From Christensenellaceae bacterium Phil1 (GTDB lineage: Bacteria; Bacillota; Clostridia; Christensenellales; CAG-138): 64,000 bases of DNA. Numbering within the stretch: the stretch's first letter is position 1; each line of letters starts with the position of its first letter. Below the pieces are notes generated by a model. It saw nothing but the letters and a program-made list of their open reading frames with translations, did no database searches and was not told where the DNA came from. The translations under genes and the position numbers were made by a program. The stretch spans positions 1 through 64,000 of the forward strand of contig MSGS01000060.1 in the NCBI GenBank assembly GCA_001940855.1, in the 5' to 3' direction. This document shows positions 26,674 through 35,309 of the stretch, in pieces.

Positions 26674-28416
26674 TTATTTGGCTTCCGCAACCATTTTCTT
26701 GTTGGCTTCGGCCATTTCCTCGAACATACCGACATTCTTCTTGGAAACAACAGCCTTGATTACGAACAGGGTGCCGACCATGAGCGCGATGGCTATGGCA
26801 AGGTTGACCCATACGTTCTGGATAAGGCCGGCCAGTATGAAGCTGACAAACGCCACGGCGGTAACCGTCAGGGAGTAGGGCAGCTGGGTGAACACGTGGT
26901 TAAGATGGAAGCAGTGCGCACCGGCGGAGGCCATGATGGTGGTATCTGAAATGGGGGAGCAATGGTCGCCCATAACGCCGCCGGAGCAGGCCGCCGCAAG
27001 GCCGATGGTGCAGAGCACAGGCTCTACGCTGTAATCGAATACGGCCGTTACGATAGGTGCCATTATGCCGATGGTGCCCCAAGAGGTACCGGTAGCGAAG
27101 CCGATGGCCGCACCGATTACGAATATGACCGCGGGCAGGAACAGCTTCAGCTCACCGGCGTGGGCCATGGCAGCCTTAACGAATTCGGCAGAGTACATGG
27201 CATAACGGGTGAAGGAGCAAAGCGTCCATGCAAAGGTCAGTATCAGTATGGGGGCGATCATCTGAATGAAGCCCTGGGGTATGGATTCCATGGACTTTTC
27301 AAACGTGAATGCGCCACGGACCCAGAAATAGATGAACGTGAACACGAGCGCTATCATGCCGCCGAGGGCAAGGGCAACGCCGGCGTCAGCATTGGAGAAG
27401 GCAACAACGAAGTCCTGATATCCTTCTTCGCCAGCAGTGAAGTAACCGCCGGAGAATACAAGCGCGATTATGCACACGATTATCAGCACGATGACCGGGA
27501 GCATAAGATCGAGCACGGAGGACTTGCCGTTGGAGGGCTTTTCATAATCATCAGCGCCTTCAAAGGGGCGTTCGGGAGTGGTGAACAGATCGTCCTTGAC
27601 CTGAGCATTATACTCATGCTTGAGCATAAGGCCGTAGTCCAGGTTAAGCAGGCTTGTGACTATTATCATGACGAGAGTCAGCAGGCAATAATAGTTCCAG
27701 GGAATCTGCCTGATGAACAGCTCTATACCGTTGATATCGGCGGTGGTGACGTAACCGGATATGGCGGCCGCCCAAGAGGAAACCGGAGCGATCATGCAGA
27801 CCGGCGCGGCGGTAGCATCGATTATGTAAGCGAGCTTCGCGCGGCTGATCTTGTGGCTTTCGGTAACGGGACGCATAACGGCGCCGACGGTGAGGCAGTT
27901 GAAATAGTCGTCAATGAATATGAGCACGCCGAGCAGCATAGTCAGCAGCTGAGCGGCACAGCGGGTCTTAACGGCTTTCTTAGCCCAGCGGCCGAAGGCT
28001 TCGCTGCCGCCGCCCTTGTTCATCAGATCGACCATTATGCCAAGCACTACCAGGAATACTATAATGCCCATGTTGTAGCTGTCCGCCAAAACGGATACGA
28101 TGCCGTAGTTGGCGCCAACCAGTTCTACTATGGTGTGCCAGGGGTTAAACTGAGTATAAAGCAGCGCGCCTACAAGGCAGCCTAAGAACAGGGAAGAATA
28201 AACCTCCTTGCTGATAAGGGCCAGCACTATGGCTACGATAGGCGGCAGCAGGGACCAGAAGGTTCCTGCGAAGGGAGTTTCTGCCTGAACGGTTTCGCCG
28301 TCTATAACGAATTCAGGCAGCGGAGCGCCCTTGAAGCTGATGCCGAGCACCACAAGCAGCACTACGAATACGGCACAAGCTACAAAATAGGCTATTTTTG
28401 TACCTTTTTTGTCCAT
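26674..28416 (-). CDS. nhaC: NhaC-family Na+/H+ antiporter
   Basis: The protein has 580 residues with about twelve membrane segments. NhaC-type carriers exchange Na+ for protons, and some paralogues carry amino acids, so the substrate is a family-level guess. Seen: FWSLLPPIVAIVLALISKEV, GVLIFIDDYFNCLTVGAVMRP, VCMIAPVSSWAA, the GTSWGTIGIMAPI motif, and the diagnostic MGDHCSPISDTTIMASAG near residue 490. The start follows AAGGAGG. A sigma-A promoter and a 14-bp palindrome lie upstream. Confidence 0.92.
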   Translation of the reverse strand: MDKKGTKIAYFVACAVFVVLLVVLGISFKGAPLPEFVIDGETVQAETPFAGTFWSLLPPIVAIVLALISKEVYSSLFLGCLVGALLYTQFNPWHTIVELVGANYGIVSVLADSYNMGIIVFLVVLGIMVDLMNKGGGSEAFGRWAKKAVKTRCAAQLLTMLLGVLIFIDDYFNCLTVGAVMRPVTESHKISRAKLAYIIDATAAPVCMIAPVSSWAAAISGYVTTADINGIELFIRQIPWNYYCLLTLVMIIVTSLLNLDYGLMLKHEYNAQVKDDLFTTPERPFEGADDYEKPSNGKSSVLDLMLPVIVLIIVCIIALVFSGGYFTAGEEGYQDFVVAFSNADAGVALALGGMIALVFTFIYFWVRGAFTFEKSMESIPQGFIQMIAPILILTFAWTLCSFTRYAMYSAEFVKAAMAHAGELKLFLPAVIFVIGAAIGFATGTSWGTIGIMAPIVTAVFDYSVEPVLCTIGLAAACSGGVMGDHCSPISDTTIMASAGAHCFHLNHVFTQLPYSLTVTAVAFVSFILAGLIQNVWVNLAIAIALMVGTLFVIKAVVSKKNVGMFEEMAEANKKMVAEAK

Positions 28417-28454
28417 TTGATGGGATCCTCCTTATAGATTTTGTGTGTATCTTA

Positions 28455-28524
28455 ATTTTAGTTGATTTTGTCGGCATCGTCAAGGAATTGTGAGAAATTT
28501 ATGAACATCATAACACAGGTGTTA
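28455..28524 (-). promoter_or_regulatory. nhaC promoter with upstream palindrome
   Basis: On the minus strand, TTGACG (28483-28478), a 17-bp spacer, and TAAAAT (28460-28455). About 28 bp upstream of the -35 is the perfect palindrome TAACAC-AG-GTGTTA (28511-28524). A related palindrome sits in the permease promoter at 43284. The rest of the 375-bp gap 28417-28791 holds only this and the terminator at 28661. Confidence 0.65.
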
Positions 28525-28660
28525 AGAAGTCGTTAGGAATATATGCCATGCAAACGCAGCGTCATCATCCTGCATTTTGTGATTGTAATTTTGTTTTTCG
28601 CATGCCGCAGAACGACGTTTTCATTAGCATTTTAGGCTTTCCCAATTCATACCGACATAA

Positions 28661-28728
28661 AAAGCCCTGCGCGTGATGCAGCGCATATCGCATGATATGC
28701 AATGCATTTTATTAACGTGCAGGGCTTT
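28661..28728 (-). terminator. long nested terminator after the S66 carboxypeptidase gene
   Basis: Outer arms AAAGCCCTGC (28661-28670) and GCAGGGCTTT (28719-28728) with T-runs on both strands. A second perfect hairpin lies inside: GCATATC (28683-28689) with GATATGC (28694-28700). It can work in both directions. Confidence 0.7.
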
Positions 28729-28791
28729 GTTTCAGCGTCGTATTTATGTTTTCTTTATGTAATCTTAACGAATTACATATATTCTTTTACA

Positions 28792-29706
28792 TTATTTTTC
28801 TATCACCGTGCATGCGTCAGCATCCAGCGCGAACCTTGCGCCGAAGGGCAGGCTCATGGTGGGGGAGCAGTGACCGCACATAAAGTTGGTTATGCAGGGC
28901 TTGCCGCAGGGCTTTACCAGTTCCTCAAACACGGTTTCAAGCGTGAGCGAGTTTTCGGGCTTTTTGGCTTCGCAATCGGTATACTGGCCAAGTATTATGC
29001 CCGCGCAGTCGTCAAGCTTACCGGCGTTCCTAAGCTGGGTAAACATACGGTCTATGCTGTACGGCTGCTCGTCAACATCCTCAAGGAATATTAGCTTGCC
29101 GCGCGTATCTATTTCCCACGGCGTACCGAGACTTGCCACGACCAGCGAAAGATTGCCGCCGCAAAGTTCGCCTTCCGCCTTGCCGCCGACAAGGGTCTTT
29201 ATGGGCGCATCGGCAGGGTTTTCATAGGTTATGTCCTCACCGAATATCATGGCCTTTGCGTATTTATAGCTGTATTCGCTGCCGTCGATAAGATTATCGC
29301 TGGTGGGCATGGTCATATGATATGTGCCGAAGCCGCACTGCTGGCGGAACGCTATATGGAAGGCGGTAATGTCGCTGTATCCGCCGAAGAACTTGGCGTT
29401 TTCGCGTATTGTGGTATAGTCGAGCAGGGGCAGTATCCTGTGCGCGCCGTAGCCGCCGCGCAGGCACCATATGCCGTCTATATCCTTATCGGCAAAGGCC
29501 TCGTTTATGTCCTTGGCACGCACTTCGTCGGTACCGGCAAGGTAGCCGTGGCTCGCGCGGGCGGTTGGATACAGGACGGGTATAAGGTTCAGCTTCTCCG
29601 CAGTTTTTACCGCGCGGTCAAGCTTGGCCTCAACATCACCGTTAATCGGACTTGACGGCGCTATGAGCGCAACGCGCGCCCCTTCAAAAAGCTTAGGTCC
29701 TCTCAT
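28792..29706 (-). CDS. ldcA: S66-family LD-carboxypeptidase (LdcA/MccF-like)
   Basis: The protein has 304 residues. Family members cut the terminal D-Ala from tetrapeptide muropeptides during wall recycling, or inactivate microcin C-type peptides. Seen: ARVALIAPSSPI, GIWCLRGGYGAHRIL, and KFFGGYSDITAFH with the nucleophile Ser in GYSD. Next come GGNLSLVVASLGTPWEID, the Glu in IFLEDVDEQPY, and the C-terminal NFMCGHCSPTMSLPFG with the catalytic His. No signal peptide, so cytoplasmic. It overlaps the DUF1292 gene by 4 bp. Confidence 0.92.
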   Translation of the reverse strand: MRGPKLFEGARVALIAPSSPINGDVEAKLDRAVKTAEKLNLIPVLYPTARASHGYLAGTDEVRAKDINEAFADKDIDGIWCLRGGYGAHRILPLLDYTTIRENAKFFGGYSDITAFHIAFRQQCGFGTYHMTMPTSDNLIDGSEYSYKYAKAMIFGEDITYENPADAPIKTLVGGKAEGELCGGNLSLVVASLGTPWEIDTRGKLIFLEDVDEQPYSIDRMFTQLRNAGKLDDCAGIILGQYTDCEAKKPENSLTLETVFEELVKPCGKPCITNFMCGHCSPTMSLPFGARFALDADACTVIEK

Positions 29707-29999
29707 TCTTCTTCATCCTCCCCTTCCATTTCTTCAACAATGTCCAAAAATTCATCGAACACTTCGTTAAGAAGTATTTCATTATCTATCGTGTTGTAAT
29801 AATCCTGTCCGTCCTTGGTATCCACCTTAAGCAGCACCACTTCCGCTTCCTCGTCGTCCTGCTGTTCAGCCGGCTCCAGCGCAACGTACTTCTGCCCTTC
29901 GTAAACAAACGTGAGCACATGCACAAAGCTGGCTTCCTCGCCGTTTTCGTCCAGCAGCACTATTTCGTCGTAGCCGTCGTTTTTGCCCGTGTTTTCCAT
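29703..29999 (-). CDS. DUF1292 acidic protein (YrzB-like)
   Basis: The protein has 98 residues, very acidic, with a Glu-rich tail. The DUF1292 pattern is visible: DEIVLLDENGEEASFVHVLTFVYEGQKYVALEP, then VLLKVDTKDGQDYYNTIDNE. Its function is unknown, but in Firmicutes it follows ireB and ruvX exactly as here, which supports the call. It ends in a 4-bp overlap with the S66 peptidase gene. Confidence 0.9.
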   Translation of the reverse strand: MENTGKNDGYDEIVLLDENGEEASFVHVLTFVYEGQKYVALEPAEQQDDEEAEVVLLKVDTKDGQDYYNTIDNEILLNEVFDEFLDIVEEMEGEDEEE

Positions 30000-30035
30000 T
30001 TTATGGCGTATCTCCTTAAATAATTGTATGCATAT

Positions 30036-30458
30036 TTACAGGCGGGGGTTGGAATCCAAATACCCCTGCAAAATTATGGTCGCGGCCAGCTTGTCCACCA
30101 CCTTGCGCCGCTTGCGCCAGTCAAGCTCGGCCTCCATAAGCACCCTTTCGGCCGAAACGGTAGTAAGCCGCTCATCAAAAAAGGCATGCTCGCCATCCCA
30201 AAGCTTAAGCACGGCGTCCGCGAATTCCTTCACCTTTTCGCTTTGAAAACCATAGCTGCCGTCCATATTCCGCGGCATACCGAACAAAAGCCGTACCGGA
30301 GCATATTTTTTTGCGAAATTCGCAATGTACTCCGCGTCCTTTTCAATATCTCCGGTCCTGTTGTATGTTTCAAGCCCCTGCGCGGTTATGCCCAGCGGAT
30401 CGCTCACGGCTATGCCTATCCTTTTGTCGCCAACGTCCAGCGCAAGCACCCGCATCAT
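30036..30458 (-). CDS. ruvX: putative Holliday junction resolvase / pre-16S rRNA nuclease YqgF
   Basis: The protein has 140 residues, the usual length. The RNase H-like fold begins MRVLALDVGDKRIGIAVSDP with the first catalytic Asp. FGMPRNMDGSYG follows, and then FFDERLTTVSAERVL and the C-terminal KVVDKLAATIILQGYLDS with the last Asp. In E. coli the homologue trims the 16S rRNA 5' end. It overlaps ireB by 4 bp. Confidence 0.95.
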   Translation of the reverse strand: MMRVLALDVGDKRIGIAVSDPLGITAQGLETYNRTGDIEKDAEYIANFAKKYAPVRLLFGMPRNMDGSYGFQSEKVKEFADAVLKLWDGEHAFFDERLTTVSAERVLMEAELDWRKRRKVVDKLAATIILQGYLDSNPRL

Positions 30459-30751
30459 CGTTTGTCCGCTCCGTCGCCGTTTATTGCGGCCGCCGCATCC
30501 TGCGCCTGAATATAGAAGCGCACAAGTTCCTCCACCAGTTCGTCCCGCTGCAAACTACATATACGGTAGCGCGCGTTATTATAGCTGGTTATATATGTCG
30601 GGTCGCCGGAAATAAGATAGCCCACTATCTGATTTATGGGGTCGTATCCCTTTTCCCTCATCGATTCATATACGCTTATAAGGACCTCGCTCGCGGTACT
30701 TCTCTCCCGGGGCATCCTGAAAAGCATCGTTTCGGTGGTTTTCTCGTTCAT
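30455..30751 (-). CDS. ireB: IreB family regulatory phosphoprotein
   Basis: The protein has 98 residues. IreB is a small dimeric protein phosphorylated by the PASTA kinase IreK in enterococci. Seen: TMLFRMPRERSTASEVLISV, YDPINQIVGYLISGDPTYIT and SYNNARYRICSLQRDELVEE, which is the signature of UPF0297. The N-terminal Thr residues (EKTTETMLF) are the likely phosphorylation sites. GGGGAGG precedes the ATG. It is the first gene of the ireB-ruvX-DUF1292 operon. Confidence 0.95.
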   Translation of the reverse strand: MNEKTTETMLFRMPRERSTASEVLISVYESMREKGYDPINQIVGYLISGDPTYITSYNNARYRICSLQRDELVEELVRFYIQAQDAAAAINGDGADKR

Positions 30752-30806
30752 TTAGTCCTCCCCTTCGTGCATATTTTTGATATACTGCGCCATGGTATTA
30801 TTTGTT

Positions 30807-30834
30807 ATTATATCACATCGCCCTGAAATAGCAA
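30807..30834 (-). promoter_or_regulatory. ireB operon promoter
   Basis: On the minus strand, TTGCTA (30834-30829), a 16-bp spacer, and TATAAT (30812-30807). Confidence 0.65.
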
Positions 30835-30853
30835 GGAATGTTAAGCAAAATGA

Positions 30854-30888
30854 ACGGGGAACGCATGCGAATTTTCTGCGTTCCCCGT
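30854..30888 (-). terminator. asparaginase terminator
   Basis: ACGGGGAACGCA (30854-30865) pairs with TGCGTTCCCCGT (30877-30888), a 12-bp stem. The T-tract after it on the minus strand is weak (TCATTTTG). Confidence 0.65.
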
Positions 30889-30908
30889 GCCGTTGTTTAT
30901 TCTGTTTT

Positions 30909-31901
30909 TCAGGCCTTCAGTTCCCCGCAGATATTCGTTTGCATAAGCGTGCGTACGCCCTGCAATGAGAAATCCGGCCCAAGCTTGCCAAGCGCCCACA
31001 TCAGCTTTGTTACCGATGCTTCCGTGGTCATATCCTTTGCGGAAATAACGCCCGCACTCCTCAGCGGCGCTGAAACTTCATATATATCCGGATTGCTGGC
31101 CTCGTAAAGGCATTGGCTGGTGAGTATAACCGGAATATTTTCCTTTATCAGCTTATGCAGGCTTTCCGCATGGTCGCGCCGAATGTTATGCACCCCGCCA
31201 AGGCCGAACGCTTCCACCACAACGCCCTTAACGCCGCACCCTGCAAGGCTTTCTATTATGGCGGGCATAGTGCCGGGAATGAGCTTTATAAGTGCCACGC
31301 GCGGCTCTATATCCATAAAGAAGTCCTCGTGAGCGGCTTCCTTTTCCGGCGCATCCGCCATTATGAAGCGGCCGTCCTCAAAATACCCCACAAGCGGGCG
31401 GTTTATTGATTCAAATGCATTCAGCGACATTGTGCGCGTTTTAACCGCGCGGCAGCCCAATATCACGCTCCCGCCGAAGGCTATATACACCCCGCCCGAC
31501 AGCTCCCTTGCGGCGGTAAGCGCATCGCCCAAATTGCGTGCGGCGTCGCTTCCGTCCATGCCCATCGGGTACTGCGCGCCGGTCAGCACAACGGGTATTT
31601 TTATTCCCCTGAGCATAAAGGACAGCATGGACGATGTGTACGCCATTGTATCCGTGCCGTGGGTTATAACTATGCCGTCGGCATTGTGCATATTGTCCGC
31701 CACGGCCTGAGCTATTGCGCGCCATTCCTCCGGCTGCACGTTTGAACTATCCATGCGGAACAGCTCTATCGATTCAACGTTTTCCGCCCTGTCCCGCACA
31801 TAGGAAAGCAGTTCCTTCGCGCCAAGCTGCGGCGCAAGGCCGCTTGCGGTCTGCTTGCAGGCTATTGTGCCGCCCGTGGCAATAAGCAGTATCCTCTTCA
31901 T
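30909..31901 (-). CDS. ansA: type I L-asparaginase
   Basis: The protein has 330 residues from the ATG at 31901, with no signal peptide, so it is the cytoplasmic type. It hydrolyses asparagine to aspartate and ammonia. Seen: LLIATGGTIACKQT with the catalytic Thr, VITHGTDTMAYTSSMLSFM with the second Thr and THGTD motif, PVVLTGAQYPMG, and GVVVEAFGLGGVHNI. The start lies 7 bases after the PatB-like gene and has no clear ribosome site, suggesting translational coupling. A longer frame to 31931 was rejected. Confidence 0.93.
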   Translation of the reverse strand: MKRILLIATGGTIACKQTASGLAPQLGAKELLSYVRDRAENVESIELFRMDSSNVQPEEWRAIAQAVADNMHNADGIVITHGTDTMAYTSSMLSFMLRGIKIPVVLTGAQYPMGMDGSDAARNLGDALTAARELSGGVYIAFGGSVILGCRAVKTRTMSLNAFESINRPLVGYFEDGRFIMADAPEKEAAHEDFFMDIEPRVALIKLIPGTMPAIIESLAGCGVKGVVVEAFGLGGVHNIRRDHAESLHKLIKENIPVILTSQCLYEASNPDIYEVSAPLRSAGVISAKDMTTEASVTKLMWALGKLGPDFSLQGVRTLMQTNICGELKA

Positions 31902-31908
31902 TATTTTT

Positions 31909-33096
31909 TTATATTGCGCCGTGCTTATCAAGCAGAGGCTTTACCACCTTTTCAAGCCTTTCAAGCGCGGCTATCAGGTCCTTCTTGGGCAATGCTACGT
32001 TCCAGCGCGTGAAGCCGGAGCCGTTGGTGCCGAATATTTCGCCCATATCCAGCACAAGGTCGGCATCGTCGCAAAGCTTGGTAAGCTCACTATCGCTAAG
32101 GCCGAGTACGCGCATATCCATCCACGCAAGATATGTGCCCTCGGCACGTATACAGCTTATGCCTTTCAGGCGGGTATCTACGAATTCATACATTGCGTTG
32201 AGGTTATCCTCTATCACCGAGAGCATTTCCTTTACCCATTCATCGCATTCGTTATGCGCCGTTATAGCCACCGCGCGGGCGAAATAGGTGAGCGAGTCGC
32301 CCATGGCGCGGTTCTGCTCCGCCTTATACAGTTCATAGCGTTCCTTGCCGGGAATGAATATATCCGAACAGCCGAGTCCCGCCACGTTGAACGTTTTGCT
32401 CATGGCCGTGCATACCATGCAGTTATCTGTAAATTCTGGGAAGGTCAAAAGCGAATGGTGCTTGTGGCCGCCAAACGTAATGTCGCAATGTATTTCGTCC
32501 GCAATGAGGAAAACGCCGTGCTTAAGGCAAATATCGCCCACACGCTTCACTTCTTCCCTTGTCCATACGCGCCCAACCGGGTTATGCGGGCTGCATATTA
32601 TCATAAGACGCACGTCCTCGCGCGCACAAAGCCTGTCCAGCTCCTCAAAGTTCATTTCATAACGGCCGTTTTTCAGTATAAGCCTGTTTTCAACCACTTT
32701 GCAGCCGTTTTTCCTTATATCGTTATAGAACGGATAGTATACCGGGCTTTGCACTATAACGCCCTCGCCTTCCCTGGCGAATGCCCTTACCGCAACGCTG
32801 AGCGCGGGAACAATGCCGTTTGTAACGGTATGCCATTCGCGCTGCACTTCATAGCCATGATGGCGGATATAATAGTTCTTCACCGCGTTGAAGTATTCGT
32901 CGTCAACATGCGTATAGCCGTATATGCCGTGCTCCGCGGCCTTTACGGCGGCGCGCTTAATTTGCGGCGCTACTTGGAATTCCATGTCCGCTATGGAAAG
33001 CGGCGTAAGCCCCGCTTCCTGCACGCGCGCGGGCGCGGCGTCCCATTTGATTGAACCTGTGTGGCGTCTGTCGGTAGTTGTAGTAAAATCGTACAT
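31909..33096 (-). CDS. PatB/MalY-type PLP-dependent C-S lyase or aminotransferase
   Basis: The protein has 395 residues from the ATG at 33096 behind GGAGGAG. Class I/II PLP enzyme: HTGSIKWDAAP and SIADMEFQVAPQI are typical of the MalY/PatB branch. PLP contacts are in ICSPHNPVGRVW and LIADEIHCDI, and the Schiff-base Lys is in AMSKTFNVAGLGCS. Branch members cleave cystathionine or cysteine conjugates, and some transaminate. It is cotranscribed with asparaginase. The exact substrate cannot be read from the sequence. Confidence 0.9.
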   Translation of the reverse strand: MYDFTTTTDRRHTGSIKWDAAPARVQEAGLTPLSIADMEFQVAPQIKRAAVKAAEHGIYGYTHVDDEYFNAVKNYYIRHHGYEVQREWHTVTNGIVPALSVAVRAFAREGEGVIVQSPVYYPFYNDIRKNGCKVVENRLILKNGRYEMNFEELDRLCAREDVRLMIICSPHNPVGRVWTREEVKRVGDICLKHGVFLIADEIHCDITFGGHKHHSLLTFPEFTDNCMVCTAMSKTFNVAGLGCSDIFIPGKERYELYKAEQNRAMGDSLTYFARAVAITAHNECDEWVKEMLSVIEDNLNAMYEFVDTRLKGISCIRAEGTYLAWMDMRVLGLSDSELTKLCDDADLVLDMGEIFGTNGSGFTRWNVALPKKDLIAALERLEKVVKPLLDKHGAI

Positions 33097-33199
33097 ATAC
33101 TCTCCTCCGTGCTTTGTCCGTGTTCTAACACGATTGTAGCATATATTTCCGTCATTTTGGGCATTTTGGGAAAATATATTATTTGCGTGCCGAATGCTG

Positions 33200-33228
33200 T
33201 TGAACGCGGCGGCATTTGCGGGTATAAT
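33200..33228 (+). promoter_or_regulatory. promoter of the MFS gene
   Basis: TTGAAC (33200-33205), a 17-bp spacer, and TATAAT (33223-33228), 37 bp before the start codon, in the divergent region with the PatB-like gene. Confidence 0.75.
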
Positions 33229-33264
33229 CATTACAACATCTTTTGTTTTTACAAGGAGCGGCCA

Positions 33265-34575
33265 ATGAAGCTGAATTACAAACGCACTTTCTTAGTAGGA
33301 CTCGCATTTTTCTCCATCTGCGCATTTTGGCAGATGTACGATGGCATAATCCCCCTTATTCTGCGCGATACATACGGGCTGGACAATAAATTGCGCGGCA
33401 TAGTGATGGGTATAGACAATATGCTTGCGCTGTTCCTGCTGCCGCTTTTCGGCGCGCTGAGCGATAAAAAGGGCCGCCGTATGCCGTTTATCATCATAGG
33501 CACGGCGCTTGCGGTTGTGCTTACGATGCTGCTTGCCTATATAATCCGCCACTATAACGCCGCCGCTCCCGCAGAATCGTTGATGATATTCTTCGTGTCG
33601 CTCATGGCGCTGCTCGTATCCATGGGGCTTTACCGTTCCCCTGCCGTTGCGCTCATGGCGGACGTTACGCCCAAGCCCCTGCGCAGCCAGGGCAACGCCG
33701 TAATAAACCTTATGGGCGCGTTCGGCGGGCTTTACACGCTTATAATGATGAAGGTCGCCGTAACTACGGACGCCGCGGGCAACGCAAACTACACGGCCCT
33801 GTTCGCGTCGGTAGCCGGCCTTATGGTAACGGCCATAGCAATACTGGTGCTGACAATACGCGAAAAGAAGCTTGTGGCCGAGATGAAGGCCATAAACTAC
33901 GGCGTGAGCGAGGACGAGGATCAGGGCAAGACCGAAACCGTAAACGGCAAGGAAAAGCTGCCCAAGCCCGTATTAAAGAGCCTGTTGCTGATACTTACCA
34001 CCATCGGCCTTTGGTTCCTTGGCTACAATGCCGTGACCACATTCTTCACAAGCTATGCCACCGCCACATGGTCCGGCGGGCTCAGCCATGCATCCACCTG
34101 CCTTATGGTTGCAACCGTTGCAGCCGTCGCATCTTATATACCCATCGGCATGATAAGCGCAAAGATAGGCCGCCGCAATATGATACGCATAGGCCTACTT
34201 ACGGCGGCGGCAGGCTTCGCCGTGGCAACGTTCTGCGCGCGTGAGTTCAGCTTTTATCTTTATATAGTGTTCGCCGTGGTTGGCTTTGCGCAGGCATCGG
34301 TGACCGTGAACACGTTCCCTATGGTTTGGGAAATAAGCCGCAGCGGCAACGTTGGCAAATATACGGGCTTCTACTACACCGTGTCCATGACGGCGCAGAC
34401 CGTAACGCCGTTCCTTGTGGGCATTTTCCTTGACAAACTGGGCAACGACGCGCTGTTTCCCTATGGCCTTGTATTCGTGCTGCTGGCGCTTATACCCATA
34501 AGCCTTGCAAAGCATGGCGACAACCGCCCCGAAGCGGCCAAGAGCAAGCTTGAAGCGTTCGATGTGGACGATTGA
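33265..34575 (+). CDS. MFS transporter, SLC45/sugar-cation symporter type
   Basis: The protein has 436 residues with twelve predicted membrane helices. AAGGAG lies 6 bp before the ATG at 33265; the frame extends upstream but without a better start. It has the MFS loop motif GALSDKKGRRMPFIIIGT between helices 2 and 3 and its counterpart AKIGRRNM in the second half. A long acidic loop (about 210-235) splits the halves. The opening CAFWQMYDGIIPLIL and RSPAVALMADVTPKPLRSQ resemble the SLC45-like branch, which moves sugars with cations. Substrate unknown. Confidence 0.85.
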   Translation: MKLNYKRTFLVGLAFFSICAFWQMYDGIIPLILRDTYGLDNKLRGIVMGIDNMLALFLLPLFGALSDKKGRRMPFIIIGTALAVVLTMLLAYIIRHYNAAAPAESLMIFFVSLMALLVSMGLYRSPAVALMADVTPKPLRSQGNAVINLMGAFGGLYTLIMMKVAVTTDAAGNANYTALFASVAGLMVTAIAILVLTIREKKLVAEMKAINYGVSEDEDQGKTETVNGKEKLPKPVLKSLLLILTTIGLWFLGYNAVTTFFTSYATATWSGGLSHASTCLMVATVAAVASYIPIGMISAKIGRRNMIRIGLLTAAAGFAVATFCAREFSFYLYIVFAVVGFAQASVTVNTFPMVWEISRSGNVGKYTGFYYTVSMTAQTVTPFLVGIFLDKLGNDALFPYGLVFVLLALIPISLAKHGDNRPEAAKSKLEAFDVDD

Positions 34576-34667
34576 TACGGATTATGCCGCATTTGATGCA
34601 ATCGTGTTTTCCGCAAAGCGCGAAAGGCCGTGAGCATATAAAAAACTTGATTCGGAGGTAAAAAAGA

Positions 34668-35246
34668 ATGGAAAAGCGCTCTACCCCCAACAAGACAGCA
34701 AAATATGTGCTTGTCTTTATTCTGATTGCGGCCGCAGCCGCCGTGCTTATATTCAGCCTTGTTAATAACAACAAGCCTGCTCAGTCAAAGGCATACGGCG
34801 AAAGCTATGCCGCGGCGCTGATTGCGGACATTCAGGGTTCATCCGCCGTTGAGTACACGGTAAAAAGGGACTCCTTCGACCATTCATCGGTATGGGTGCT
34901 CGGCACGGAGTCAAGGCTGAATAGCGCCATATTCTCCCCCAAAGCCACGCTTATCCCCGCCGAAAACGAAGCGGACGAGGCCGTTCAAAGCATAATTCTT
35001 TCCATGGCACTGAAGGAAGTGCAGCTTCTCGGCACGGACGAATCAGCTTCTGCCCCGGGCGGCCAATTCTGGGGCACGCTCACGCTCTATACAGACAGCG
35101 AAAGCGCCACGGGAACCGCGTTCGACATTGCCTCCGGCCTGCTTCGCCTGAAAATACGCGACGAGCGGGGCGAAGGCTATCTCCTTCTCCTCTTCGATGC
35201 AAATGCGGCAGCAACGGATGCGCTGCTTGGGATGGTTGGGGAATGA
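34668..35246 (+). CDS. hypothetical membrane-anchored protein
   Basis: The protein has 192 residues, with GGAGG before its ATG. A basic head (MEKRSTPNKTAKY) leads to one membrane helix (about 13-31), followed by a soluble extracytoplasmic domain with alternating beta-like and helical stretches (IADIQGSSAVEYTVKRDSFD; GQFWGTLTLYTDSESATG). I do not recognise the fold. It is 92 bp after the MFS gene on the same strand and may be cotranscribed. Codon use matches the core genome. Confidence 0.7.
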   Translation: MEKRSTPNKTAKYVLVFILIAAAAAVLIFSLVNNNKPAQSKAYGESYAAALIADIQGSSAVEYTVKRDSFDHSSVWVLGTESRLNSAIFSPKATLIPAENEADEAVQSIILSMALKEVQLLGTDESASAPGGQFWGTLTLYTDSESATGTAFDIASGLLRLKIRDERGEGYLLLLFDANAAATDALLGMVGE

Positions 35247-35260
35247 TGCTTTAATATGAA

Positions 35261-35295
35261 ACAAGGGACTGCACCGATAGGCTCCAGTCCCTTGT
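35261..35295. terminator. bidirectional terminator
   Basis: ACAAGGGACTG (35261-35271) pairs with CAGTCCCTTGT (35285-35295) between the convergent genes at 34668 and 35310. Confidence 0.75.
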
Positions 35296-35309
35296 TCGTT
35301 TATTATGCT

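Noticed and set aside
26962..28185. 407-codon plus-strand frame opposite nhaC
   Set aside because: Gly/Asp/His/Tyr-rich antisense frame of a membrane-protein gene; no motifs and no upstream signals.
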